A stretch of 64,000 nucleotides of DNA. Source: Microcebus murinus (taxonomy: Eukaryota > Chordata > Mammalia > Primates > Cheirogaleidae). The translations under genes and the position numbers were made by a program. This document shows positions 37,042 to 49,884 of this stretch, in pieces. The stretch covers positions 66,822,890-66,886,889 of the forward strand of contig NC_134119.1 of assembly GCF_040939455.1 (NCBI RefSeq), read 5' to 3'. Under the pieces are notes generated by a model. The model saw only the letters and a list, made by a program, of their open reading frames with translations. It had not been told where the DNA came from and did no database searches. Position 1 is the stretch's first letter. The number at the start of each line of letters is the position of its first letter.

Positions 37042-38461
37042 GGGGGGGCGGAGCAAGATGGCGGACGAATAACACCGATAGACAGAGTGTCTCTGCAGAA
37101 AAGACAGATTCTAGCAGAAATTAGAGGAAAGAAGCAAGAAGATGAGCATACAGCGGACAAGGGCCGGAAGGAGGGGTACCTGAGACCCCAGGAGACTCCA
37201 AGGGAGGAGGCTGTGGAGGAGAACTGGAGGTTGAGACCACCGGAGCAGCCCGGAGACCAGCGGCAAGGGTAGGTGGATTTGCTGTTTCCCCTCCCCTGCA
37301 TTCGGGACTGCTGGTGGGCTCCACAGCGGGTGGAGAGATCTGCGGACACCAGCCCAGAGACCGCCGATGTCTGCCAACGGTGAGCCTGTATCAGACGTGG
37401 CATTAGGTTCCCAACTTCCTCCGGGCACCTCCGTGTGCACAGACCAGAGCTGCGCGGCAGGCGCCATATTGCCTCCTCCTCTCCTCCGCCGACCCTACCC
37501 GCGGCTGCCCAGAGAGACAATACAGCCACCAGCCGGAGGCACCTCCAGGGAACGGGACCTTCCCGTTTGGGACCCTACACCTGACTCAGGGGAACTCAGA
37601 TTCTGAGCTCCCTACCCGCCCGCCATCCCAGGTGCTGCTGGCACCGTGTTTCCAGGAGAACGGTGCTGACTCAGAGGCTGAGAGACATAGACCCAGCTTG
37701 GGCTCCCTGTGGGTGAATTGGGACCGGAAATCCTCTCCCTGGTGGGGATACAGTTTGAACTCTGGGACCCAGAGGTCGGACCTGCAGACCAGATCCCCTG
37801 CACCGAGGGCTAGCATTAACGGGGCACAGAAGGATTATACGTGAACAGCCTACTGAGGTGTGTGTGCCCCCAGGGGCGGATTGGCGTCCTAGAGGGCAAC
37901 TCTCCTCCCAGGAAGAGACCGTGCGCCCAACCCAGGTGGCATCCTGTGCAGGGAACCTCCCCGCCGGCATCACAGTCCGGGGAGGCCTGGTGGCTTGTGT
38001 TCTGACCTGCAGGCAGAGGCCCAGGAGTAGCTGCGAACTTGGGGAGGGTGGAATGAAGTGAGGCCCGCTCCAGACTGCGGGTCTCAGACAGCCCCACCCC
38101 CACACACAGACTTTCTGGCTGAGCGGGACCATTCCAGCCCCGCCCTGACAGCTTTCCCTGGAAGCAGAGGACAGAACTTTGACCCCTGCTAATGGCCTGA
38201 GGGCAGGCTTACCCAACCCAGCTCCACCCAGAACAAGAGCTGTTAACAGGACACAAAATCAACAGTATAGCCTCTTCCTCCAAGCAAACGCCACCTACTG
38301 ACAGGGACGCCATCTTGCACAGCCTTTCCACTGCACCCACTGACTCAATATACAGGGAGTGGTCCAATTTCACCCAAGACACCACCTAACGCCTCAGAAA
38401 CTAAACAAGGTGTGTGAATACCCAAATAATAACCTAAGGAAAGAAGCAACAAATGATCGAC

Positions 38462-39453
38462 ATGGGAAGAAATCAGCGAAAGAACTCAGGAAATATGAAG
38501 AACCAAACGGAAAACACACCCCCAAAGAGGAGCACCAGCCCCCTAGAAATGGACACCAACCAAAATCAGGCAACCAATATGACAGAAGAGGAATTTCGTA
38601 TGTGGATCATAAGATCACTCACCCAGCTGCAATAACAACTCAATAACCAACACAAAGCAACCACAAAAAGTCTCCAGGATATGGGGAAAGAAATAGACAC
38701 AATGAAGAAAAGTGTAACCAAACTCCTGGAAATGAAGAATCAATTCAAGGAACTACAAAATACAGTGGAAAGTCTCAAGAACAGGGTAGATCAAACAGAA
38801 GAAACAATCTCAGAGCTTGAAGATAACATCCTCCAATTAAATAAATCAGTCACAGAAATAGAGCAGAGAAACAAGAGAAAAGAGCAAAGCCTACAAGAGC
38901 TGTGGGATTATGTGAAGAAACCTAATGTGAGGGTCATAGGGTTACAAGAAGGGGAAGAAGACAACACTCAAGGGTTGGACAAGCTTTTTGAAGATATAAT
39001 AGAGGAAAATTTCCCAGGCCTTGCTCAAAATCTCGATATACAAGTTCAAGAAGCTCAGAGGACCCCTGGGAGATTCAACGCAAACAGGAAGACGTCACGA
39101 CATGCAGTCATCAGACTGACCAAAGTATCAACTAAAGAGGCCCTTCTAAGAGCTGTAAGACAAAAGAAGCAAGTAACATACAAGAGAAAGCCAATTCGAA
39201 TAACATCAGACTTCTCTAATGAGACTTTACAAGCAAGGAGAGACTGGGGCCCCATTCTCACTCTTTGAAACAAAACAATGCCCAGCCTAGAACATTATTC
39301 CCTGCAAAACTAAGCTTCGTATATGAAGGAGAAATAAAAACATTCTCAGACAATCAAAGACTCAGAGAATTCACCAAGACAAGACCAGCCCTACAAGAAG
39401 TACTTAAAACAGCTTTATGCACGGAACATCATAATAATAACCCACGAATATAA
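38462..39453 (+). pseudogene. L1 ORF1, broken (cassette B)
   Basis: The homologue of the intact ORF1 at 22007. It has a stop at about 38633 (CAA to TAA) and a 1-nt deletion in the T run near 39265 that shifts the frame of the C-terminal domain. The coiled coil and most of the RRM stay open from 38681 to 39268. Confidence 0.92.
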
Positions 39454-39494
39454 AAACAACAAAAACCCAAAGATATTAAAGGCCAGATATTACA

Positions 39495-42400
39495 ACGGCT
39501 CAAGACAGAAATCATAGCAACAACATCCAACCCAACAGAATGATCAGTAATCTACCTTACCCATCAGTTCTCTCAATAAATGTGAATGGCTTAAACTCTC
39601 CACTCAAGAGACACAGGCTGGCTGAATGAATAAGAAAATACAGGCCAAGTATATGCTGTCTTCAGGAAACACATCTAACCTACAAGGATGCATATAGACT
39701 AAAAATAAAAGGGTGAAGATCAATATTCCAAGCAAATAGAAGCCAAAAGAAGGCTGGTGTGGCAGTTCTAATTTCAGACAATTTAGTTTTTAAACCAACA
39801 AAAGTAGTGAAAGACAAAGAGGGTCATTATATAATGGTGAAGTGCACAGTCCAACAAGAAGAGATAACAATTTTAAATATATGTGCACCCAACTTAGGTG
39901 CACCCAGTTTCATAAAGCAAACCTTACTGGAGCTAAGCAAATGGATTAATAGCAACTCCATAATCGCCGGAGATTTCAACACCCCACTGACGGCACGAGA
40001 CAGATCCTCCAAACAGAAAATTAATAAAGAAATAATGGACTTAAACAAAACTCTAGAACAATGGGGTCTGACAGACATTTACAGAACATTCTACACAAAA
40101 TCCACTGATTATACGTTCTTCTCATCAGCTCACGGGACATTCTCTAAGATTGACCATATCCTAGGACACAAAGTAAATCTCAAGAAATTTAAAAAAAATA
40201 GAAATCATACCATGTACCTTCTCAGATCACAGTGGAATAAAACTAGAAATCAACCCTAACAGAAACTCACATTTGTACACAAAAACGTGGAAATTAAACT
40301 ACCTCCTACTAAATGATTACTTCGTACATGAAGAAATCAAGACGGAAATAAAAAAGTTCTATGAAGAAAACGACAATGGAGAGACAAGTTATCAACTCCT
40401 CTGGGACACAGCTAAAGCAGTTCTGAGAGGAAAGTTTATCTCCATAAATGCCTATAACCAAAAGACAAGAAGATCACAAATAGACAATCTAATGAAACGA
40501 CTCAAAGAGCTGGAAAAAGAAGAGCAGACCAACCCCAAACCCAGCAGAAGAAGTGAAATCAACAAGATCAAATCAGAACTAAACGAAATTGAAAACAGGG
40601 AAGCTATTCAGGAGATTAATAAAACAAAAAGTTGGTTCTTTGAAAAAATAAACAAAATTGACGCTCCATTGGCTAAGCTAACGAAAAGCAGAAAAGAGAA
40701 ATCTCTAATAAGCTCCATCAGGAATAAAAAAGGAGATATCACAACTGATCCCAAAGAGATACAAGATACAATTCATGAATACTACAAAAATCTTTATGCA
40801 CACAAACTAGAAAATGTGGAGGAAATGTACAAATTTCTAGAAACACACAGCCTCCCTAGGCTCAACCAGGAAGAAATAGATTCCCTGAACAGACCAATCT
40901 CAACAGCTGAAATAGAAACAGCAATTAAAAATCTCCCTAAAAAGAAAAGTCCCGGTCCAGATGGCTTCACACCTGAATTTTACCATACTTACAAAGAAGA
41001 ACTAGTACCTATCTTGCAGAAACTATTCCACAACATCGAGAAGAACGGAAACCTCCCCGACACCTTTTATGAAGCGAATATTACTCTGATGCCAAAACCA
41101 GGAAAGGATGCAACAAAAAAAGAAAACTACAGACCAATATCCCTAATGAATATAGATTCAAAAATTTTCAACAAAATCTTAGCTAACCAAATCCAGACAC
41201 TTATCAAAAAAATAATCCACCACAACCAAGTGGGCTTCATCCCAGGGATGCAGGGATGGTTCAACATACATAAATCTATAAATGCAATTCACCACATAAA
41301 CAGAAGCAAAAACAAAGACCACATGATTCTTTCAATAGATGCAGAAAAAGCTTTTGACAAAATTCAACACCCTTTCATGATACGAACACTGAAGAAAATA
41401 GGCATAGAAGGGACATACCTAAAAATGATACAAGCCATATATGACAGACCCATAGCCAACATCATACTGAATGGGGAAAATTGAAATCATTCCCACTTAG
41501 AACTGGAACCAGACAAGGCTGCCCACTATCAACACTTCTGTTCAACATAGTGCTGGAAGTCTTGGCTACAGCAATCAGACAGGAAAATGGAATCAAAGGT
41601 ATCCAAATAGGGGCAGAAGAGATCAAACTTTCACTGTTTGCTGATGATATGATATTGTATCTAGAAAACACCAAGGATTCAACCAAGAAACTCCTGGAAC
41701 TGATCAATGAATTTAGTAAAGTCTCAGGATACAAAATCAATACACAGAAATCAGAGGCATTCATATACGCCAGCAACAATCTCATTGAGAACCAAATCAA
41801 AGACTCAATTCCCTTCACAATACCAACAAAGAAATTAAAGTACCTAGGAATATACTTAACCAAGGAGGTAAAAGACCTCTACAGGGAGAACTATGAAACA
41901 CTGAGGAAGGAAATAGCAGAGGATGTAAACAGATGGAAATCCATACCATGCTCGTGGATCGGCACACTCAATATCATCAAAATGTCTATACTACCCAAAC
42001 TGATCTACAGATTCAATGCAATACCTATTAAAATCCCATCAGCATTCTTCACAGATATAGAAAAAATAATTTTACGCTTTGTATGGAACCACAGAAGACC
42101 CCGAATATCAAGAGCAATTCTAGGCAACAAAAACAAAATGGGAGGCATTAATATGCCAGATATCAAACTATAATACAAAGCTGTAGTAATTAAAACAATC
42201 TGGTATTGGCACAAAAATAGGAATAGTGACCAGTGGAACAGATGTGAGAATCCTGATATAAAACCATCCTCATATAGCCATCTAATCTTTGACAAAGCAG
42301 ACAAAAACGTATGCTGGGGAAAAGAATCCCTCTTCAATAAATGGTGCTGGGAAAACTGGATAGCCACCTGTAGAAGGCTAAAACAGGACCCACACCTTTC

Positions 42401-43370
42401 ACCTCTCACAAAAACCAACTCACGATGGATAACAGACTTATACCTAAGGTATGAAAGTATTAGAACTCTAGACGAAAAAGTTGGAAACACTCTCCTAGAC
42501 ACTGGCCGGGGCAAAGAGTTTATGAAGAAGTCCCCAAAGGCAATCACAGCAGCAACAAAAATAAATAAATGGGACATGATCAAACTACAAAGCTTCTGCA
42601 CAGCCAAAGAAATAGTCATGAAAGTAAACAGACAACCTACAGAATGGGAGAAAATTTTTGCATCCTATGCATCCGATAAGGGACTGATAACTAGAATATA
42701 CTTAGAACTCAGGAAAATTAGGAAGAAAAAATCAAATAACCCCATTAAAAAGTAGGCAAAGGACTTGAACAGAAATTTTTCTAAAGAAGACAGAAGAATG
42801 GCCAACAAACATATGAAGAAATGCTCAACATCTCTAATCATCAGGGAAATGCAAATCAAAACCACAATGAGATATCACTTAACCCCAGTGAGAATGGCCT
42901 TTATCAAAAAATCTCCAAACAATAAATGCTGGCGTGGTTGCGGAGAGAGAGGAACACTCCTACACTGCTGGTGGGACTGCAAACTAGTTCAACCTCTGTG
43001 GAAAGCAATATGGAGATACCTTAAAGCGATACAAGTGAATCTACCATTTGATCCAGCAATCCCATTGCTGGGCATCTACCCAAATGATCCAATGACACTC
43101 TACAAAAAAGACACCTGCACCCGAATGTTTATAGCAGCACAATTCATAATTGCAAGGCTGTGGAAACAGCCCAAGTGCCCATCAATCCAAGAATGGATTA
43201 ATAAAATGTGGTATATGTATACCATGGAGTACTATTCAGCTCTAAGAAACAATGGTGATATAGCACATCTTATATTTTCCTGGTTAGAGCTGGAACCCAT
43301 ACTACTAAGTGAAGTATCCCAAGAATGGAAAAACAAGCACCACATATATTCTCCAGCAAACTGGTGTTAA
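39495..43370 (+). pseudogene. L1 ORF2, broken, full length (cassette B)
   Basis: Endonuclease, RT and C-terminal cysteine-rich regions are all represented. The start codon is changed to ACG. Stops occur at about 39626 (Trp codon) and 39715 (the latter shared with cassette A). An extra A sits in the run at 40192-40199. The 1-nt deletion near 41480 is shared with cassette A. Later stops fall at about 42171 and 42753. The RT frame 40273-41484 is open, FADD lies near 41640, and the C-terminal CWWDCK region lies near 42970. Confidence 0.92.
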
Positions 43371-43550
43371 CTGAGTAGCACCTAAGTGGACACATAGGTA
43401 CTACAGTAATAGGGTATTGGGCAGGTGGGAGGGGGGAGGGGGGGCGGGTATATACATACATAGTGAGTGAGATGTGCACCATCTAGGGGATGGTCATGAT
43501 GGAGACTCAGACTTTTAGGGGGAGGGGGGAAATGGGCATTTAAATAAATG

Positions 43551-43592
43551 TTAAACCTTAAAATTAAGGTTTAAAACGTTAAACCTTAAAAT
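43551..43592. repeat. Quasi-palindromic insertion in L1 3' UTR
   Basis: The motif ttaaaccttaa is followed 2 nt later by its reverse complement ttaaggtttaa, and then by another direct copy. The homologous L1 3' UTR on the minus strand near 12840-12870 has a single copy. Confidence 0.8.
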
Positions 43593-43638
43593 CTGTACCC
43601 CCATAATATGCTGAAATAAAAAAAATAAATAAATAAAA

Positions 43639-44642
43639 GGTAGAATTCAAATGCCAACAGCCAGTATCATAGTGTATTACCCAGGAAGGCACGCTAGCCT
43701 ATATGAAAGACAAATTTGCATTTTTAATCCATGTTTTCTTCAGAGTATTAGACTGTATTGAATCTGTTTACCTATGTTTAATATTGTAACCATTTTAAAG
43801 AACACTATACTTCTATTTAAATTTTTTGGTTTTTAATTCTTACAGATCTAGGGAGTGAAGTGCAGCTGTGTTACAGGGACGAATTGTGCACTGGAGACGT
43901 CTGGGCCTTCAGGGAGCCACCACTGAAATGGGGTACATTGTTTCCACTAAGGAATTCTCCCCCCTCACCCCTGCCCAGCCTCCCCGCCTTTGTGAACAGT
44001 ATAATTCCAGCACATAAAGAGCACCATGTGTGCTTGAACTGCTTACTGAGAGTTTTGGCTGCATACGAAATCAATCTTTTCTAGACGGCAATCATTTTAA
44101 ACACTCATCTGACACAGAACTTTCCAGGAAGAAACATTTTGCCTCCCTGACCTCCCCCTCACATGAGCCAGTCGTCAATGCTCACACATATTTTGGTTTT
44201 CACAGCGTGGTGCACAGCTACCCGCAGGCACTTGGTAGAGGCCCAACACGCTGCTAAATGCCGCACCACGCACGGTGCGACCCCACAACAGGGGTGTTCT
44301 GGCCTCAGAGGCAAAAAGGCCATGGCCGATGAATCCAGTCTGACAAAGAGTCCGTGTGTCGCGCTGACTGCAGCACGTGCCACATCCAGGTTTTGGTTTG
44401 GACATTCTGGGGGGTCTTCTTACAGTTCACAAATATGGTTAGAATGGGAAAGACACAACATTCATCAAGGTTGACACTTATTAATAAGGTTAACACCACA
44501 TCCACATTTATTGGAGTTTGAGGTTGTTTACTATATTATTCTCTTGGAGACTCAGTCTTCCATTCTTCCAGATGTTTCCATCGTTTTAAACATAATCCTT
44601 CTTTCCTAAGTAGACATCAAGTGGATTCTGTATGTGTTACTT
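43639..44642 (-). repeat. Inverted V1R upstream flank without a receptor
   Basis: The minus strand matches the V1R proximal upstream region. Base 43639 corresponds to about 18657 of cassette A and 44642 to about 17640, with long colinear similarity (for example 'caaggttgacacttattaataa' near 44468). The matching receptor would lie left of 43639, but that place is taken by L1, so the gene is absent. The part at 44205-44395 is clearly richer in CpG than the homologous DNA in cassettes A to C. Confidence 0.88.
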
Positions 44643-44650
44643 CGTTTATC

Positions 44651-44854
44651 CAGGGGTCCTAAAACTTTTTAAACACAGAGCTAGTTCACTGTCCCTCAGA
44701 CCTTTGGAGGGTGGGACTATAGTTTAAAGAGAAAACTATGAACAAATTCCTATATACACTGTACATGTCATGTTTTGAAGTAAAAAACAAAATGGGAACA
44801 AATCGTCCTTGGCAGGCCACATGTAGCCCCCTGGGCCATAGTTTGAGGACCCCT
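44651..44854. mobile_element. hAT-like non-autonomous DNA transposon (MITE), copy 2
   Basis: A 204-bp element with inverted termini CAGGGGTCCT...AAACT and AGTTTGAGGACCCCTG. The flanking repeat gtttatc at 44644-44650 and 44855-44861 fits the short (8-bp) target duplication of hAT elements. No transposase is present. It is related to 5131-5351 at both ends. Confidence 0.82.
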
Positions 44855-44869
44855 GGTTTATCTGACACA

Positions 44870-45083
44870 ATTGAATGGTGGTTACTGGGGTTAGGGGGAT
44901 AGAAAATGGAGAAGTTTTGATCAGTAAGTATAGAATTTCAGTCTTTTGAGATAGAAAATTCTCACAACAATTTGAATATATTTAACACTAATAAACTGGA
45001 AACTTAAAATGATTAAGATGATAAATATTATGTTATATGTATTTTTCTGCAATGAAATACTTAAAAACAAAACAAAACAAAAA
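44870..45083 (+). mobile_element. Old L1 3'-UTR fragment, sense
   Basis: Sequence of the old mammalian L1 3' UTR type ('ggtggttactggggttagggg', 'ctggaaacttaaaatgattaa') ending in an A-rich tail at 45060-45083. Confidence 0.6.
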
Positions 45084-45312
45084 ACCCTCAGCACCCAGGA
45101 TTGTGCTTGTGTTTTAAGGAGCATGCAGAAAGTTAAAACACACCATGAAAGCATGGGCACACTAGGCTCCAAGGGAAAAGTGAGTGTGTTCTCTGGAGTC
45201 CTGCTCAGTGGTCACATTCTATCAAGGGCTGTGGGAATTCCCACCAGCTGAGTGAAAACTAACTTTTAATGACTTCCTGGATCCTGAAGTTTACTTTCTG
45301 ATATAATGTAAC

Positions 45313-45540
45313 TTGGGCAAAGACACATCCTCAAACAGTAACTTTCCACTCCTGACTAATACACCTAAATTATTGACCAGGAGAATCATTTTGCATCTGG
45401 GAGAGGGATTTATTGCTCTTCTGGGCACATCAAATGGATACACGACAAACAAGGTCATTAAGGCAGCAGGTGACAAGGTCATGGATGTCCGTTGGGAGGA
45501 GAAGTCCTGCCATCCGTCCCTGATATACAGTCACTTCTGA
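45313..45540 (+). pseudogene. Cassette C version of the unrecognised open frame
   Basis: The homologue of 10632-10973, 75 codons long, ending at a stop at 45538. The continuation is out of frame. It is more likely a decayed block than a gene. Confidence 0.25.
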
Positions 45541-46491
45541 TCAGACACAGCCTTTCTAAGGTGCCTCAGTGTCCCTGAGAAGCTGCCTGCCTCTAGTGCG
45601 GGTTCTGCACCACTCAGGCTTGGGAAAGAGACGGAGGTACACAGACCTTTTCAACGTTCCTGTTTCCATGCTATGCTTCCTTGCAGGTACTTCAAACTTT
45701 TCGCGTTTATGTAATATATTTTCAGTTATATTATATATACAGTTTTTATTGTATTTATTACAGCTATTTCTCTTTTCTTCCTTATATGTAATTTTTACTT
45801 TCTTTGTTTTTTCATTTCTTTTATATTTCAGTATCTCTAACAGCTCTTCCAATCTGACCTCATCTACAAATCAACTTTTATTTTAAAGTGGTGTCACACT
45901 TTCTTCATGGTATTTTGACGTTTTGGTTATTAAGAAGTACTTGAAAATTCTATGCAACTGCATGTGTACAAGTAGATCTCTCATACTATATAATTTCTTT
46001 ATTCTCAATAATTTAACAGGCTTTATTTAAATTATAAATTTCTCCAGGTTCATTTTATTACTGCTTTCTTTTCTACTCTATTGTTACTCCTGTTTTCCTA
46101 GCATAATTCCATTTTATACATAACCCTATTAATTTTGAATCAAGGTATGCTTATTTTATTAACAATTTATAATGTTTCAGTGACAATTGGATTAATTTAT
46201 ATCATTGTTTCCAACTAGAGGTTTTATATATTCTTAATGCTTGCTAACTCCTAGTTTTGCCATATTTTTATTTAACTTAAAAGACGTCATTCTCTAAATT
46301 GTGTGTTAGGTGGTAATGAAGAAATGCAAATGCTTTTTATACTGACTTTGCTCTCAGTAACTTTGAAAATCCCACTAAATAATTCAAACATTTAAATAAG
46401 CTCTCAATAATAAAAAAATAGTATCACATTCATTCCAATTATTCCAACTTTTAATTTCTTTCTTTACAAACCAACTCCTCCAAAGACATGA
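45541..46491. other. Cassette C non-coding upstream DNA, first part
   Basis: AT-rich homologue of 10890-11830. No gene is seen. Confidence 0.65.
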
Positions 46492-46846
46492 AGAATACAA
46501 TGGGTACCGGGTGTGTTGGCTCACACCTGTTGTCCTAGCATTCTGGGAGACCGAGGCAGGCAGAAAGTTTGACCTCAGGAGTTCAAGACCAGCCTGAGGC
46601 AGTGTGAGACCCCGTGTCTACTAAAAATAGAAAGAAATTATCTGGACGACTAAAAATATATAGAAAAAATTCACTAGGCATAGTGGCAAATGCCTGTAGT
46701 CCCAGCTACTCCAGAGGCTGAGGAAGGAGGATTGCTTGAGGCAGGAGTTTGACATTGCTGTGAGCTAGGCTGATGCCATGGCATGCTAGCCCAGGCAACA
46801 GAGGGAGATTCTGTTTCAAAAAAGAAAAAAATAGAATACAATGGGG
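46492..46846 (+). mobile_element. Alu dimer specific to cassette C, with TSD
   Basis: A diverged Alu at about 46505-46832 (tggctcacacctg, then the linker 'aaatagaaagaaattatctgg') flanked by agaatacaatggg at 46492-46504 and 46833-46845. The homologous sites in cassettes A (near 11835) and B are empty. Confidence 0.93.
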
Positions 46847-47567
46847 AAGAGGAGATAACTTCAGTCATATCCAACCTTAAAAGAAAATCTCTCAGTATTT
46901 AACTCTTAATATGATATGTTGACATTGTAGATAGTTTTATTACAGTAAGGTTAATACTTAGTATTGCTACATAATTAACATTTTCACCATTGATATATGT
47001 TAAATTTTATGATAGAATTTTGTGTTTCCATTGAAGTGATTATCTTCCCTCCAATATACTACTGTGGTTAAAATATGTATTCCATTTTGCTGTAAAAGTT
47101 GTACTAACCTGATTATGTGGTTAATAAAATATTCTTTCTCTATCTATATAACATGATTTCTAGATATATTTTGTATGTGGTACATTTCGCAGAATTTATC
47201 CTTGAAGCATTCTTCAGAATTTCCTGTGGAACAATTTTCCCCACTATTCATTTACATCACAGAGTGCATCATATATTAGACTTTCCTCAATTCTAATATC
47301 TTTTGTGATGGGTGTAGTCTTCTAGAAATTTGAGAAAGTTTCCTGACATTCAAAATTCATTAGTTAATCAGAATGTCATCTTTTGGAAATTATTTCCAGT
47401 TCTCAATTGTTATCTCTGTAACTTTTGAATCCTGATGTTAGTGGTGCCTTCCCTTGGGCAGTGGTACAGTTTGATGCTGTTTTTTCCTTCCATTTGAGAT
47501 GTTTTTCTATTATTCTGCTTTTTCTGTATCAATTCCATTTATTTATTTACTTTTCAAAATTTACTTT
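46847..47567. other. Cassette C non-coding upstream DNA, second part
   Basis: AT-rich homologue of about 11845-12790. It includes the ggtgccttcccttgggcagt block at 47442-47461. No gene is seen. Confidence 0.65.
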
Positions 47568-47950
47568 GCTATTGCTGTTCTTTTTTTCTTTGTAAAGTTT
47601 ATTTTTTATACTTTAAATTTTTATTTTTCTCGTTTCAGAATATTACGGGGGTTCAAATGCTTTGGTTACATGTATTGCCTTTGCACCACCCAAGTCAGAC
47701 ATGCAAGCATGCTCAAAACCCCAGTCATCACATACCATACACATTAGGTGTGAATTTACCCATCCCCTCCTTTCAGAAATGCACAGCTCCCCTAGGCTCA
47801 ATCAGGAAACATAGAATTCCTGAACAGACTGATATCAAGTACCAAATTTGAAGCAGCAAGAAACAACCTTCCTAAAATAAAAAAAAAAAACAAAAGTCCC
47901 AGACCAGATGATTTCACACCCAATTTAACCAGATGTGCTATTGCTTTTCT
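47568..47950 (-). mobile_element. Twin-primed (5'-inverted) L1 with TSD
   Basis: An antisense L1 3' UTR (about 47582-47775) is joined to a sense ORF2 piece (47776-47936), the mark of twin priming. It is flanked by gctattgctgttct (47568-47581) and gctattgcttttct (47937-47950). The inverted copy at 340-355 is the empty site. Confidence 0.85.
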
Positions 47951-48321
47951 ATAGCCACTGATTTATTTAGGGGTTATTATCTACTCTTTACATTTATTTC
48001 TGTAATGACATTCTGTAATGCATTTTTCTAATAGAGTGTTTTTCACTACACACTTAATAAGAAGTGCTTTAGTATTGAAAGTATGGAGAAATCAGGGCTT
48101 TTCTTATTTATGTATTTATTCATTGATTCATAACTCATAATTTTATTAGATAAACTGGTCTGTAAAATTTAACTCTTGGACTTTGTTGAACTCACTTCAG
48201 TGTTCGCTGTAAGGCAACATTTACTACTGGTTTGGCACATGCCAGAGAAGGAAAATTGGGTGTTTTATACGGACTGTGTGTGTTGCTTTTATAGCAGTTA
48301 GGTCAATACAAAGAACTGACT
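47951..48321 (+). other. Cassette C DNA matching the left window edge
   Basis: Homologous to the minus strand of 1-345. No gene is seen. It is the only other place in the window carrying this part of the cassette; in A and B it is replaced by L1. Confidence 0.8.
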
Positions 48322-48689
<368 letters not shown>

Positions 48690-49884
48690 TTTTTATATCC
48701 TGACTGACATTTTGTCTCCTGGTTCGCTTAGTTACTGAAGAAAATGGTTACAGTGTCTCAAAAGAGTGATACGTTTTCCTATGTGTCCTTATAATTCTAT
48801 GCCTTTACATTATCTCTATTGATGGTATATGTACCCATGTGTACAGAAAATCAAAACGTGTACTATTATGGAAATGCCTTTATGCATCTCCAATAATTCT
48901 ATCTCCGTAGTTTTGTTTGATGTTATTGAATGTGCACAAGCTTTCTGTGGATTAGTTGGAATACATTTGACACTTTTCATTTTTATTTTGAACTTTTCTA
49001 TATCCTTTTACTAGGAGGTGTACCCAAAAAAGACATAATGGTATGCATGTCTACTTTCTCAGGTATTCATACGGTCGCTCCTCACTTCCTTGGTTAGATT
49101 TACCCAGTACTGATTTTTATATACTATCATTCACTTATCTGTATCTTTGTATTTAAAATGTGAAACTATTAGACAACACATACATGTGATGTGGTATTTT
49201 TTGGTCCTGCATTCTCTGTCCTTTGCTTTATGTGGTTAGTCTATTTTCTTTTAAAAATGTTTTCCCAACTTTATTGAGATGTTATTGACAAACAAACAAT
49301 GATGTTTTAAAATGTGCAGCATGATGATTTGATATACTTGTGCATTGTGAAATGATTGTCACAAAGCACTTAATTAACATATCCATCATCTCAAACAGGT
49401 ACGTTTCTGAGTGCCTATGGTGAGAACACGTGAGATCTACTATGTTAGAATTTTTTTCCTCATAATTCTGTATTACAAAGTGGAATTTTCATGCTATGTT
49501 TTCCTTTTGGCTTTCCAGATGCACATAAACTATGTGTAGATACATCAGGCCTCGCCAGAGAGAAGATACTGAGACATTTTTGATACTACTCCATTAATAC
49601 GATAATAGAAAATTAAATCACATTGAAAAAATGCTTTAAAATATGCATGAGTTCCATAAATTCTCTTTTAATTAATAAACTGAATTTTTTAGAGCAGCTT
49701 TAAGTTTCACTGTAAAATCAAGTGAATCATACAGGTAGTTCCTGTGTAGCCTCCATCCTCACCAACAAACCACCTCTTTGAGAACCTACAACTTCTGCCA
49801 GATATAACGAAAGCACCCAAGATTTTCAGTTATTGTTTTGGATTGACTGTGCCACTAACTTTTTCCAGGAGGCTGCTTTGCTTG
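48690..49884 (-). mobile_element. Old L1 remnants, antisense
   Basis: Decayed L1 ORF2-like text to about 49250, then old 3'-UTR-like sequence at 49255-49400 ('aactttattgagatgttattgaca'). The remainder is unclassified. No gene is seen. Confidence 0.5.

Larger units (their letters stand above)
26980..43638 (+). repeat. V1R cassette B
   Basis: A full cassette: head block, AT-rich upstream DNA, nested antisense L1s, receptor, 190-bp L1 and a complete sense L1 to its tail. It is colinear with cassette A at +16455. Because it keeps the ancestral left flank and the complete L1, B is the likely donor and A the copy. Confidence 0.9.
37042..43638 (+). mobile_element. Full-length but inactive L1 (cassette B)
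   Basis: About 6.6 kb: G-rich 5' start, 5' UTR to 38461, broken ORF1, broken ORF2, 3' UTR and an AAAT-type tail ending at 43638. It is the most complete L1 in the window. It is shared with cassette A (20587-25683) and, from its flank, with cassette C (59885 onward). It lacks a visible target-site duplication, because its tail runs straight into an inverted V1R flank. Confidence 0.93.

Noticed and set aside
47568..47950. The cassette C L1 as the same insertion as the cassette A/B L1 at 12796
   Set aside because: The 3' UTR sequences differ too much in subfamily and age, and only C shows a target duplication with a 5' inversion; treated as independent.
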